From: Spartinivicinus ruber
Lineage (GTDB): Bacteria > Pseudomonadota > Gammaproteobacteria > Pseudomonadales > Zooshikellaceae
NCBI RefSeq assembly: GCF_011009015.1
Contig: NZ_CP048878.1
Location: 184,501 to 248,500, forward strand
Reading direction: 5' to 3'
DNA length: 64,000 nucleotides
Shown: positions 8,001 to 15,996 of the stretch, in pieces
How the letters are laid out: every line of letters starts with the position of its first letter
How positions within the stretch are numbered: the first letter of the stretch is position 1
Translations under genes and position numbers: made by a program
The notes under the pieces: model-generated
Told to the model about the DNA's origin: nothing
The model's database searches: none
The model's input: the letters and a program-made list of their open reading frames with translations, nothing else

Positions 8001-8720
8001 TTACTCACAAACAGCTCCTTTGGTAATACTTCCTTGGCCAGACTCTGCTGCTTCAAGTTCATCTATACGAGCAGTTCGAATTTTAGCTTTAATTTCAGTT
8101 CCATCCTGTGGTGTATATACCTGTATTTTACTAGCAACTTTGCCTTCTGCTTTTGCTAAGGATTGTTGGCAGGCAACACAGGAGGACTTATCTATCATTC
8201 CTCTTAACTTAATATCAGCTTGCGTTAACGTTTTACCAGCTTTGTTTTTATAACCAAAATTATTAACATTTCTCTCTACCCGATGAATTGCTTTAATTTC
8301 TGCATCAAATTTCCTATTTGCATCACCTACCACCACATCTTGTTGAATCTTTGAGTTAGGGTTGAACCTAGCGAATCGAGTACGTTGTTCTTGAGTTAGA
8401 GCATTAAGGTTTTCAGGACTTTTTAGGGTTTGATTAGGAACTCTACCATTTCGGCTATAAAATTGGTCTACAACTTCATTTGTATTTTTGTCAAGAACTT
8501 CCCAGTAGGCAACAGTCCCTTCTCTTGCTTGGGTCCATGTTTCAGGTGTAGCCTTATTTAAGGCTAGTTCCTCACCTGTATAGCTGGAGGCTTGTCGTAA
8601 ATTGTTAAACATTCTATTTTTTATTCCTTCAGAGCTACTGTCTGTAATTTGGGGATATTCTACTGCCGAGAATGCTAGTTGGCTTATTACTAAAGAAAAT
8701 ACACTAATAATTTTATACAT
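8001..8720 (-). CDS. Exported protein with a deaminase-like C-terminal domain (predicted)
   Basis: I place the start at ATG 8720 because AGGAGAC lies eight bases upstream. The longer reading from 8744 overlaps the upstream gene and spoils the signal peptide. The 239-residue product begins MYKIISVFSLVISQLAFSAV (signal peptide). The C-terminal half has the order expected of cytidine-deaminase-fold nucleic-acid deaminases: FDAEIKAIHRVE (D139-A-E141, an HxE variant with Asp), strand IKLRGMID, SSCVACQQSL (C181-x2-C184, zinc site and helix), then strand KIQVYTPQ. Bacterial toxin deaminases of the BURPS668_1122 type are known, as I recall, to use D-x-E instead of H-x-E. The residue before the CxxC pair is Ser, not Pro, which weakens the call. 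The upstream gene ends 11 bp before it, so the two form one operon. Function is inferred from motifs only. Confidence 0.6.
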   Translation of the reverse strand: MYKIISVFSLVISQLAFSAVEYPQITDSSSEGIKNRMFNNLRQASSYTGEELALNKATPETWTQAREGTVAYWEVLDKNTNEVVDQFYSRNGRVPNQTLKSPENLNALTQEQRTRFARFNPNSKIQQDVVVGDANRKFDAEIKAIHRVERNVNNFGYKNKAGKTLTQADIKLRGMIDKSSCVACQQSLAKAEGKVASKIQVYTPQDGTEIKAKIRTARIDELEAAESGQGSITKGAVCE

Positions 8721-8731
8721 AATTAAGTCTC

Positions 8732-9967
8732 CTATAATCTGCAAAGAGAAGCTGCATATTCTTCTTCAGCTAAAGCGGCTTCTTCACTTGTTACTACTTC
8801 CTCTTCAGCCAGTGCTTCAGCTTCTAGTGCTTCAAAAAGTTCAAGCCCACCTAGTCCTTCAAACGCAAACAATAGTCCAATTAATTTTGCTAGGCCGCTC
8901 GTTTTTTTAGGCTCACTGGGGCGAGTTAGTTCTATGTATTCTCTATCATAGGTGTGAAGATACCAGCGTTGATAAAGTAGTTTATTGGAAATATCAGGAG
9001 TACAAAGCCTGGTGGTATATGAATCATCGAATTTATGCTTACCGGTATCGGGTAAACAAGCTGCACCGGAGTAGGGGAAGGGGCGCTGGAAATAATTGTA
9101 ATCACTGGCTTCAGCAAACTTCATGTCAAATGCTAACCGTGCCAGACGAAAGACACCAGGGATAGGCTTGTTCCAACGGTATTCATCTGAATGAAGGTTA
9201 GCTTTTAAGGTATCAAGTAAAATACCTTTCTCGCTGTTTGTTAACTGAGTGGGATCTTCTAGAAATTGGTCAAGTATAGCCTGATATGAACTTACCCATG
9301 AGTTACCTTGTGATGCTTTTAGATCTTCACGAAGGTATTGAGCTGCAAGTGCAAACTTCGCTTTCATAGTAGTACTGGTTCTATGAATTCTTAAAGCAGT
9401 GGTATAAATATCGCGGTCAATAGTAGCTATACCTTTAGCAATTTCATTCCAAGGTTGGGCGTGGTTTTCCATTGTACGCATTTTTTCATAACCAAGCTGC
9501 CTAGCTAGTTCTGTATATAAGTTTCTATTAGCAGGGTAGCCACTTTGGGTGGCGGTGTAACGATTCCATAATGTTGCAGCTTCAGCAAAAACAACGGTTT
9601 CTGCAAATGGTTTAAGTTGACCTTGTATTTCGTCAATTGAGCGAATATCGGTATAAAGGCCCACAAACCATGCTGGATTTTTAGGTAAGTTGTTAAAGAA
9701 AAGCCTGTCAAACATTTTATCTGATAAAACAATTTTCTTGTTACCTGTTTGCTTACTATATAAAGAATTGGCAAAAATAAGTGCTTTCAAGGGACTATTA
9801 ATTGACGTGATACAAACACTATTTCCTTCAGCATTTACCAAAGTATCAGGACAATTATTAGCTATTGAGTTTGTATCTGCTAATGCAATGTTGGCATGAA
9901 TACTTAGGGGAAGTAATAAACCAAAAGTTACTTTTGGTTTTATAAAACGTTTAACGACATTGTTCAT
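8732..9967 (-). CDS. Exported protein of unknown function with an Ala/Glu-rich tail
   Basis: No family is recognised. The 411-residue protein has a signal-like N-terminus (hydrophobic run VTFGLLLPLSIHANIALA, cleavage about residue 31). The mostly helical middle contains CPDTLVN, SVCITS, AACLPDTG and TRLCTPDIS, cysteines that could pair in the periplasm. A hydrophobic segment follows (GLAKLIGLLFAFEGLGGLELFEALEAE, about 355-382), then a tail rich in Ala and Glu ending in CRL. The tail looks like a membrane anchor plus coiled segment. It is the first gene of a two-gene operon with the deaminase-like protein; its stop lies 11 bp before that gene's start. If the downstream protein is a toxin effector, this one could be a delivery, folding or anchoring partner; that is speculation. 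Confidence 0.65.
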   Translation of the reverse strand: MNNVVKRFIKPKVTFGLLLPLSIHANIALADTNSIANNCPDTLVNAEGNSVCITSINSPLKALIFANSLYSKQTGNKKIVLSDKMFDRLFFNNLPKNPAWFVGLYTDIRSIDEIQGQLKPFAETVVFAEAATLWNRYTATQSGYPANRNLYTELARQLGYEKMRTMENHAQPWNEIAKGIATIDRDIYTTALRIHRTSTTMKAKFALAAQYLREDLKASQGNSWVSSYQAILDQFLEDPTQLTNSEKGILLDTLKANLHSDEYRWNKPIPGVFRLARLAFDMKFAEASDYNYFQRPFPYSGAACLPDTGKHKFDDSYTTRLCTPDISNKLLYQRWYLHTYDREYIELTRPSEPKKTSGLAKLIGLLFAFEGLGGLELFEALEAEALAEEEVVTSEEAALAEEEYAASLCRL

Positions 9968-10578
9968 ATGCTGTTTATCCTATTGATAGTTGAATTTTTA
10001 TACCTGCTCTGTTTTTTGTTTATATAAAGTTTAGTGATTTATTTTCTCTCCTCGTATATTATGTTGAAATTATTTTGTTCACAAACAACCCTACATATAA
10101 ACAATATTGCCTGGGTTGGATAGTTAAAAATTTCATTATAAAAATTGGTTTGATGATTTAAATTATGTTTTATTTAAATTGTGATCGCATTAAGTAAAAT
10201 AGTCGATGTATAAATAAATTCGGTTGTTTTGTCAGTATCTGTTTGTGTTTTATTGCACAATAAATACTGGGCTGTCTGGTCAATGTCTTTGAAATATTCG
10301 AAATATAAATGTCGTGTTGATTTTGATATTTTATTAATTATAAAAAACACACTCATGCCGTATATAAAACTAGTGACTATCAAACTGAATCTTGGTGTAA
10401 AGAAAATTAGTAAACAATTATTAGAGGTGCCCTTTAGATAATTTATACTTAATCACTCAGAAATTAGTCGATATTCTAACATTCGAATGATCAATAACTA
10501 GCCTGGTATTATTTATAATGAAATATATCATTATAGGGAAATTAAGATTATTTTTTTAAGTATAATAAAAATATAGAA
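9968..10578. other. AT-rich intergenic region, no supported gene
   Basis: Some 600 bp of strongly AT-rich DNA. Two overlapping frames of about 70 codons on opposite strands (10174-10441) have no ribosome sites and no recognisable content, so I do not call them. The first part should contain the promoter of the 411-residue protein. Confidence 0.5.
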
Positions 10579-10797
10579 GGAAGTCTTCAACAGGCGCCAG
10601 ATACAAGTAATGATGCGGACTTGTCCCTGATAGTGAGCAAACCAGAAAATTTCGATGTTAAAGCGTTTAAGTCATTGTATCCAAGACAGTTGCTGGTGAT
10701 GTGTAGAGATGGTGCAGAGGACTGGTGCTCTGCTTGGCCAAGTTTGCTAAGCCGGCCGGAAGGTGTTGTGTTGACGAAAAGGCTATTGTGGAAGTAA
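10579..10797 (+). pseudogene. Possible decayed gene fragment, perhaps a LysR effector domain
   Basis: From 10579 one frame reads 72 codons to a TAA at 10795 without a proper start: GSLQQAPDTSNDADLSLIVSKPENF, then KSLYPRQLLVMCRDGAEDWCSAWPSLLSRPEGVV and TKRLLWK. The stretch is clearly richer in G+C than its surroundings and has protein-like composition. The pattern LYPRQLLVMCRDG...DWCSAW is reminiscent of the effector-binding domain of GcvA-type LysR proteins, but this is a weak impression. No N-terminal or HTH part is present. It sits just upstream of the catabolic cluster, where a regulator might once have been. Confidence 0.35.
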
Positions 10798-11010
10798 ACA
10801 CGTCATGGAAGCGTATTAGGATCATTCTTTGCTTAGGTATAAGATCCCTAGTTAAAAACAACCACTTTTGATAACCCAACGTTATGTTTTTTCCGAAATA
10901 AATGTTGCTGTGGTTTTTTCTGCTTCTTCGCTAGTCTGTAACTCAGTTATAAAGGTTGTCAGCTACAATGATGCCCTGGAGAAGAATTATATTAAGTGTA
11001 AGGGGGTTAA

Positions 11011-12006
11011 ATGCAATTCGAAGGGATTTATACGCCAGTTATCACACCATTTAGTGATGACTATTCAATCGATTATGATGCCTTTTCGGCGATGGTTGAG
11101 CACTTAGTCAATGCTAATGTTAATGGTATTATTGTAGGTGGCACGACCGGTGAGTATTACGTTGAAAGTAATGCAGAACGGGTACGCTTGTTGGAAATAG
11201 CAATGGAATGTGTTGGAGGACGAATACCCGTCGTATTTGGTACCGGGTCACTTAACCCAAACGACTCCATTTTATTGGCAGAGGCTGCAGTGAAACAGGG
11301 GGCTGATGCTTTATTAGTAGCAACACCGCCGTATTCTTTGCCCACTGAACGTGAATTGGCCAGACATGCTTTGGCTGTAGACCGGGCCGCGAATCTACCC
11401 ATTATGTTGTACAACTACCCTGGTCGAATGGGGGTGATGATGGGGGTGGAATTTTTAGATCGAGTGGGTCGTTCGCCAAACTTTTGTTCCATTAAAGAAA
11501 GCTCTGGTGACCCAAATCGATTGCATTTATTAGCTCGTGATTACCCGCATATTCAGCTTTCCTGTGGTATGGATGACCAGGCCTTGGAATTTTTTGCCTG
11601 GGGGGCTAGTAGCTGGGTTTGTGCTGGCTCTAATTTTTTACCTAGTGAGCATTTCGCGTTATATCAGGCTTGTGTCGTAGAAGGTGACTTCAAGAAAGGC
11701 CGTCGCATTATGTCAGCAATGATGCCATTAATGCGAATATTAGAGCAGGGTGGCAAGTTTATTCAGAGTGTTAAATATGGAGTAACCCTTGAAGGGCTTA
11801 AAGCGGGTATTACCAGAAAACCACTTTATGGTCTGAATAAAGATGAAAAACGTGCATTAGAGCAAGTGATTCGTACAGTTAAAACGACTATTGCCAGCAT
11901 TATAGAAGCGCCTCAGCAGCAAGGCTCGGTGGTTGAAGCTACCTCCAATAAGCAAGCTCCAAGAACAACGAATACCACGGAAAAGGAAAATATAAGCTAT
12001 GTCTGA
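11011..12006 (+). CDS. Dihydrodipicolinate synthase / N-acetylneuraminate lyase family protein
   Basis: This 331-residue TIM-barrel class I lyase has GGTTGE (43-48), which binds the substrate carboxylate. It also has YNYPGR (Y134, catalytic Tyr region) and SIKESSGD with Schiff-base K162. The tail beyond about residue 295 is Ala/Gln/Thr-rich and looks disordered. AAGGGGG upstream of the ATG is a strong ribosome site. It is not the lysine-pathway DapA by context: it overlaps an aldehyde dehydrogenase gene by eight bases, and an FAD oxidase and a 2OG oxygenase follow. In the bacterial hydroxyproline pathway a DHDPS-family enzyme deaminates pyrroline-4-hydroxy-2-carboxylate to 2-oxoglutarate semialdehyde, and an aldehyde dehydrogenase then acts. 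The same pairing here suggests a related route, but the substrate is unproven. Confidence 0.85.
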   Translation: MQFEGIYTPVITPFSDDYSIDYDAFSAMVEHLVNANVNGIIVGGTTGEYYVESNAERVRLLEIAMECVGGRIPVVFGTGSLNPNDSILLAEAAVKQGADALLVATPPYSLPTERELARHALAVDRAANLPIMLYNYPGRMGVMMGVEFLDRVGRSPNFCSIKESSGDPNRLHLLARDYPHIQLSCGMDDQALEFFAWGASSWVCAGSNFLPSEHFALYQACVVEGDFKKGRRIMSAMMPLMRILEQGGKFIQSVKYGVTLEGLKAGITRKPLYGLNKDEKRALEQVIRTVKTTIASIIEAPQQQGSVVEATSNKQAPRTTNTTEKENISYV

Positions 12007-13516
12007 TTTGCTCACTCATGATGAATATCTTGCTATTGCCGCTGATTTAAACCCACCTTCTATGAGTTTTATTGACGGTCGATTTCGTCCGGCAAAATCG
12101 GGTAAAACCTTAGCCACTATGAATCCTGCCACTGGGAAAAAACTGGCAGACATTGCTGCATGTGACAAGGAAGATGTTGATTTTGCGGTGGAAAAAGCTC
12201 GTGAATCGTTTGATGATGGTCGCTGGCGCTGTCTTCATCCCAGTGAACGTAAAGATGTATTAATTCGTTTATGTAAATTAATTACTCGTAATCGACGTGA
12301 ATTAGCCGTGTTGGAGTCCCTTGATTCTGGCAAGCCAATTAAAGATTGCGAATCCATTGATATTCCAGAGTTAATTCACACCATTAAATGGCATGCGGAA
12401 GCCATTGATAAAATTTACGATCAAACGGCACCTGTCGGTAATGATGCGATTTCAATAATTGTTCGGGAGCCCATTGGTGTGGTTGGTGCAGTATTACCAT
12501 GGAACTTTCCCTTATTAATGCTGGCTTGGAAAATGGGGCCGGCATTAGCGGCAGGTTGCTCAATGGTAGTCAAACCAGCGGAGCAGACATCACTCACGGC
12601 ATTACGCATTGCTGAATTAGCTATGGAAGCAGGATTACCCCGAGGCGTGTTAAATATAGTGACTGGCACTGGCAAAGACGTTGGTGAACCAATAGGTATA
12701 CATCGGGATGTGGATATGGTGAGTTTTACCGGCTCTACCGCAACTGGCCGATGTTTCTTGCGTTATGCTGCTGACTCTAACCTGAAAAAAGTCGTATTGG
12801 AATGTGGCGGGAAAAACCCCTGTATTGTTCTGGAAGATGCTGAAGATTTAGATCGAGTCGCAGCTCAGGTGGTGAATGCAGCATTTTGGAATATGGGTGA
12901 AAACTGTTCCGCAGGTTCACGACTGATAGTGCATAAAAAAATTAAAGAGCAATTACTGGAAAGAGTTAAAGCTCATGCCCGTGAATGGCGTACCGGTGAT
13001 CCATTAGACCCCGCTAATCACTTGGGTGCATTAGTAGACCAAAACCATTTTAAAAAAGTGGCCAGCTATTTAAATTATGGAAAAGACTCTGGCAAAGAAG
13101 TGATTCTGGGCGGTGAAACTATGGATGGTATTTATGTTCAGCCCACTATTTTTGATGGGGTGGATTCACAAGACCGTTTGGCCCAGGAGGAAATATTTGG
13201 CCCAGTGCTATCGGTTATTACTGTGTCCAGTTATGACGAAGCCATTCAAGTGGCCAATAACACCGATTATGGTTTAGCGGCCTCTGTTTTTACAGCTAAT
13301 GCTAAACGTGCCTTACGTGCAGCACAGGCTGTTCGGGCTGGTACTGTAACGGTTAATTGTTTTGGTGAAGGTGATATCACCACACCGTTTGGTGGTTATA
13401 AACAATCTGGCTTTGGTGGCCGAGATAATTCCATTCATGCCCATGACCAATATACCGAGCTAAAAACTATTTGGTTGGATCTCAGTGATCCGGTTGATGA
13501 GGCCTGTGTGGATTAA
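11999..13516 (+). CDS. NAD(P)-dependent aldehyde dehydrogenase (PuuC/KauB-like)
   Basis: This 505-residue protein has the complete ALDH set: PWNFP with N169, K192 in VVKPAEQ, the cofactor loop FTGSTATG (243-250), general base E268 in LECGGKNP and nucleophile C303 in NMGENCSAGSR. Length and motifs resemble the aminoaldehyde dehydrogenases of polyamine and arginine catabolism (PuuC, KauB) more than succinate-semialdehyde dehydrogenase. It starts within the last codons of the DHDPS-family gene (eight-base overlap), so it is translationally coupled. It likely oxidises the aldehyde or semialdehyde made by the partner enzymes to a carboxylate. The exact aldehyde cannot be read from sequence. Confidence 0.9.
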   Translation: MSDLLTHDEYLAIAADLNPPSMSFIDGRFRPAKSGKTLATMNPATGKKLADIAACDKEDVDFAVEKARESFDDGRWRCLHPSERKDVLIRLCKLITRNRRELAVLESLDSGKPIKDCESIDIPELIHTIKWHAEAIDKIYDQTAPVGNDAISIIVREPIGVVGAVLPWNFPLLMLAWKMGPALAAGCSMVVKPAEQTSLTALRIAELAMEAGLPRGVLNIVTGTGKDVGEPIGIHRDVDMVSFTGSTATGRCFLRYAADSNLKKVVLECGGKNPCIVLEDAEDLDRVAAQVVNAAFWNMGENCSAGSRLIVHKKIKEQLLERVKAHAREWRTGDPLDPANHLGALVDQNHFKKVASYLNYGKDSGKEVILGGETMDGIYVQPTIFDGVDSQDRLAQEEIFGPVLSVITVSSYDEAIQVANNTDYGLAASVFTANAKRALRAAQAVRAGTVTVNCFGEGDITTPFGGYKQSGFGGRDNSIHAHDQYTELKTIWLDLSDPVDEACVD

Positions 13517-13546
13517 TTGGTACGTAGTGATGGCTGGACCTGAATT

Positions 13547-14893
13547 ATGACAAAAGTCATTCATGTTAACCGGATGCCAAAAGATACAGGGCCTGCTGCT
13601 TGGAATCGCATACTTAGTCCTGCGCAATCCTATCCACCGCTAACAGACACTGTTTCGGCAGACTGGGTTATTGTCGGTGGTGGCTTTACCGGAATGGCTG
13701 CAGCACGTCATTTAAGTCAATTGATTCCTGACGACAAAGTTGTCATGTTAGAAGCCAGTCATCTTGCAGAAGGTCCTGCGGGGCGTAACAGTGGTTTTAT
13801 GATTGATCTACCCCACGAGCTGAATTCAAAAAGTTACGCAGGAGGGCGAGATCAAGATAAAAAACAAATTCGCTTAAACCGAGTTGCCATTGATTTTGCC
13901 AGGCAAATGGCCCGCGACTTTGCAATACCACAAGAGGTGTTTGACTTATCTGGTAAAGTGACAGGCGCTGCTTCTTCTCGCGGTGAAAAGCATATTGACT
14001 GTTATTTAAAACATATTAAGGCGTTGGATGAACAATATCGGCTGTTAGATCAAGCAGAAATGAAGGCATTAACCGGCTCTGATTATTACAGTAAAGGATT
14101 ATTTACTCCAGGTACTGCAATGATTCAACCAGCGGCATTTATTCACTTAATCGCTCAAGGGTTGAGTAAGGATATTACTATTTATGAAAATAGCCCAGTC
14201 ATTGAAATGCAGTTGGGACCTGAACACACCCTAAAAACTCCTAAAGGCAGGGTTAAAGCTAAGCGGGTGATTCTAGCGGTAAATGGACATATCCAGTCGT
14301 TTGGTTATTTTAAGCAACAATTGATGCATATTTTTACTTATGCCTCTATGACCCGATCATTAAACCGGAATGAGATTCAGCGGCTTGGGGGGACTGCCAA
14401 TTGGGGACTATTACCTGCTGACCCGATGGGTACTACAGTGCGGCGTACGTCTAATTGGAAGGGAAGCGGCGAACGACTGACGATACGCAATCACTTCACT
14501 TTAAATCAGTCGATGGAAGTTTCTGAAGCTGAGTTGAGAAATGTGGCAAAAAATCATGACCAGGTATTTAAAGCACGTTTTCCCATGTTAAATGATGTAA
14601 CGATAGAATATCGCTGGGGCGGCCGCTTATGTTTATCGTTAAATTCTGTGCCTGCATTTGGTGAGTTGGAAGAGAGGGTATATGCAGCTGCATGTCAAAA
14701 TGGCTTGGGCACAGTGAAAGGGACTTTATCGGGAATGATGGCTGTGGAATTGGCTACCAATCTGGATTCCCCCATTTTAAAAGAATTTATGGCTTATGAT
14801 GCGCCAAGCCGTTTACCACCTGAGCCTTTTATGTCTTTAGGGGCAAATGCAGCCTTACGTTGGAAAGAATGGCGTGCTGGATGTGAAGTGTAA
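13547..14893 (+). CDS. FAD-dependent amine/amino-acid oxidoreductase (DAO family, PuuB-like)
   Basis: The 448-residue protein has an N-terminal dinucleotide-binding motif DWVIVGGGFTGMAAARHL (GGGFTGMAA at 44-52), the acidic strand end VVMLEA near residue 70 and the DAO-type GPAGRNSGFM loop. The C-terminal part has RWGGRLC and ACQNGLGTVKGTLSG, which close the FAD site in glycine/sarcosine oxidase-like enzymes and gamma-glutamylputrescine oxidase PuuB. It starts 30 bp after the aldehyde dehydrogenase. An amine oxidase next to an aldehyde dehydrogenase is the usual arrangement for converting an amine to an acid. With a DHDPS-family lyase present, oxidation of a cyclic imino acid (as by LhpB-type D-hydroxyproline oxidase) is an alternative. 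Confidence 0.87.
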   Translation: MTKVIHVNRMPKDTGPAAWNRILSPAQSYPPLTDTVSADWVIVGGGFTGMAAARHLSQLIPDDKVVMLEASHLAEGPAGRNSGFMIDLPHELNSKSYAGGRDQDKKQIRLNRVAIDFARQMARDFAIPQEVFDLSGKVTGAASSRGEKHIDCYLKHIKALDEQYRLLDQAEMKALTGSDYYSKGLFTPGTAMIQPAAFIHLIAQGLSKDITIYENSPVIEMQLGPEHTLKTPKGRVKAKRVILAVNGHIQSFGYFKQQLMHIFTYASMTRSLNRNEIQRLGGTANWGLLPADPMGTTVRRTSNWKGSGERLTIRNHFTLNQSMEVSEAELRNVAKNHDQVFKARFPMLNDVTIEYRWGGRLCLSLNSVPAFGELEERVYAAACQNGLGTVKGTLSGMMAVELATNLDSPILKEFMAYDAPSRLPPEPFMSLGANAALRWKEWRAGCEV

Positions 14894-14928
14894 TATTTGA
14901 TATGGCCTGAGAAGAAGGTGATAAGTTC

Positions 14929-15906
14929 ATGAGTGTAACAGTCGAAGATAGTCTACGAAGTAAAACTACTTCTTTTAATGAAATTCCGATTGTTGATATT
15001 GCCCCATTACTTGATAACAGTAATCCCATGAAAGTGGTGCAGGAAATAGGTTATATCTGTGAGCATATTGGATTTTTGTATATTAAAAACCATGGTGTTG
15101 ATGGTCAATTAATTAAAGAAGCCTATGAGCTGACCGAGGCATTTTTTGCTCTGTCGTTTGAAGAAAAGAATAAGCTGAATATTATCCATTCCGGTCAAAC
15201 ATTACGGGGATATATTCCCATGTATGCAGAAAATGTTGACCCTGAGAATACCAGAGACTTTAAAGAATGTTTTGATCTTGGGCGGGAAACGGCAGAAGTC
15301 AGTCCTTTTTTTGGTAAAAATTTAATGCCACAACAGCCTGAACGTTTTAAAGTAGTTTTTGAGCAGTATCATCATGCTATGATGGATTTGGCCAGACAGT
15401 TAATTCGTGCGATTGCATTAAGCTTAGGTTTACACGCCGATTATTTTGCCAAACTACAAACCAAACCGATCACTATCCAACGCCTGTTACACTATCCTCC
15501 CCAACAAGGAAAAATCACCAAAGAAGAATTTGGCATTGGTGCACATACCGATTATGGTTTTTTAACGATTTTATCTCAGGATGCCAATGGTGGGTTACAA
15601 GTGCAGAATAGAAATGGCGATTGGGTAAGTGCCCCTCCCGTTGATGGAACCCTAATTGTAAATATTGGCGATTTAGTGCAAACATTTACTAACGATCGTT
15701 ATATTTCAACGTTGCATCGGGTAATTAACACCAGTGGCAAAGAGCGTTATTCCTTACCTTTTTTTATTGATCTCGATTATGATGCCAAAGTTGAGGTGGT
15801 TCCGACTTGTCGGGATGCGGACACATCCGTGAAATATCAGTCTTATACTTGTGGGCAGCATAAGTATAAACGGTTTGTCGATAGTTATACTCACTTGCAA
15901 ACATAG
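14929..15906 (+). CDS. 2-oxoglutarate/Fe(II)-dependent oxygenase, isopenicillin N synthase-like family
   Basis: The 325-residue protein has the N-terminal DIOX_N region (IPIVDIAPLLDNS ... GFLYIKNHGVD) and the 2OG-FeII core. The iron ligands are H206 and D208 (HTDYGFLTIL) and H263 (TLHRVIN). R273 in ERYSLPFF binds the 2-oxoglutarate carboxylate. A ribosome site (AAGAAGG) precedes ATG. It is the last gene of the four-enzyme cluster. A hydroxylation or oxidative N-dealkylation of the imported compound would fit, and would complement the Rieske demethylase at 4811. No terminator was obvious downstream, so the next gene may be partly read from the same promoter. Confidence 0.87.
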   Translation: MSVTVEDSLRSKTTSFNEIPIVDIAPLLDNSNPMKVVQEIGYICEHIGFLYIKNHGVDGQLIKEAYELTEAFFALSFEEKNKLNIIHSGQTLRGYIPMYAENVDPENTRDFKECFDLGRETAEVSPFFGKNLMPQQPERFKVVFEQYHHAMMDLARQLIRAIALSLGLHADYFAKLQTKPITIQRLLHYPPQQGKITKEEFGIGAHTDYGFLTILSQDANGGLQVQNRNGDWVSAPPVDGTLIVNIGDLVQTFTNDRYISTLHRVINTSGKERYSLPFFIDLDYDAKVEVVPTCRDADTSVKYQSYTCGQHKYKRFVDSYTHLQT

Positions 15907-15996
15907 AAAACTATTGATACAGAATACCTGACAGTTTTGTTATATTAACCAGAAGTGAGATCGAATCGATAAGTGAAGACTGAGTAACATACTGTT

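Noticed and set aside
10174-10441. Two opposing frames of about 70 codons
   Set aside because: AT-rich, mutually overlapping on opposite strands, no ribosome sites; neither can be supported.
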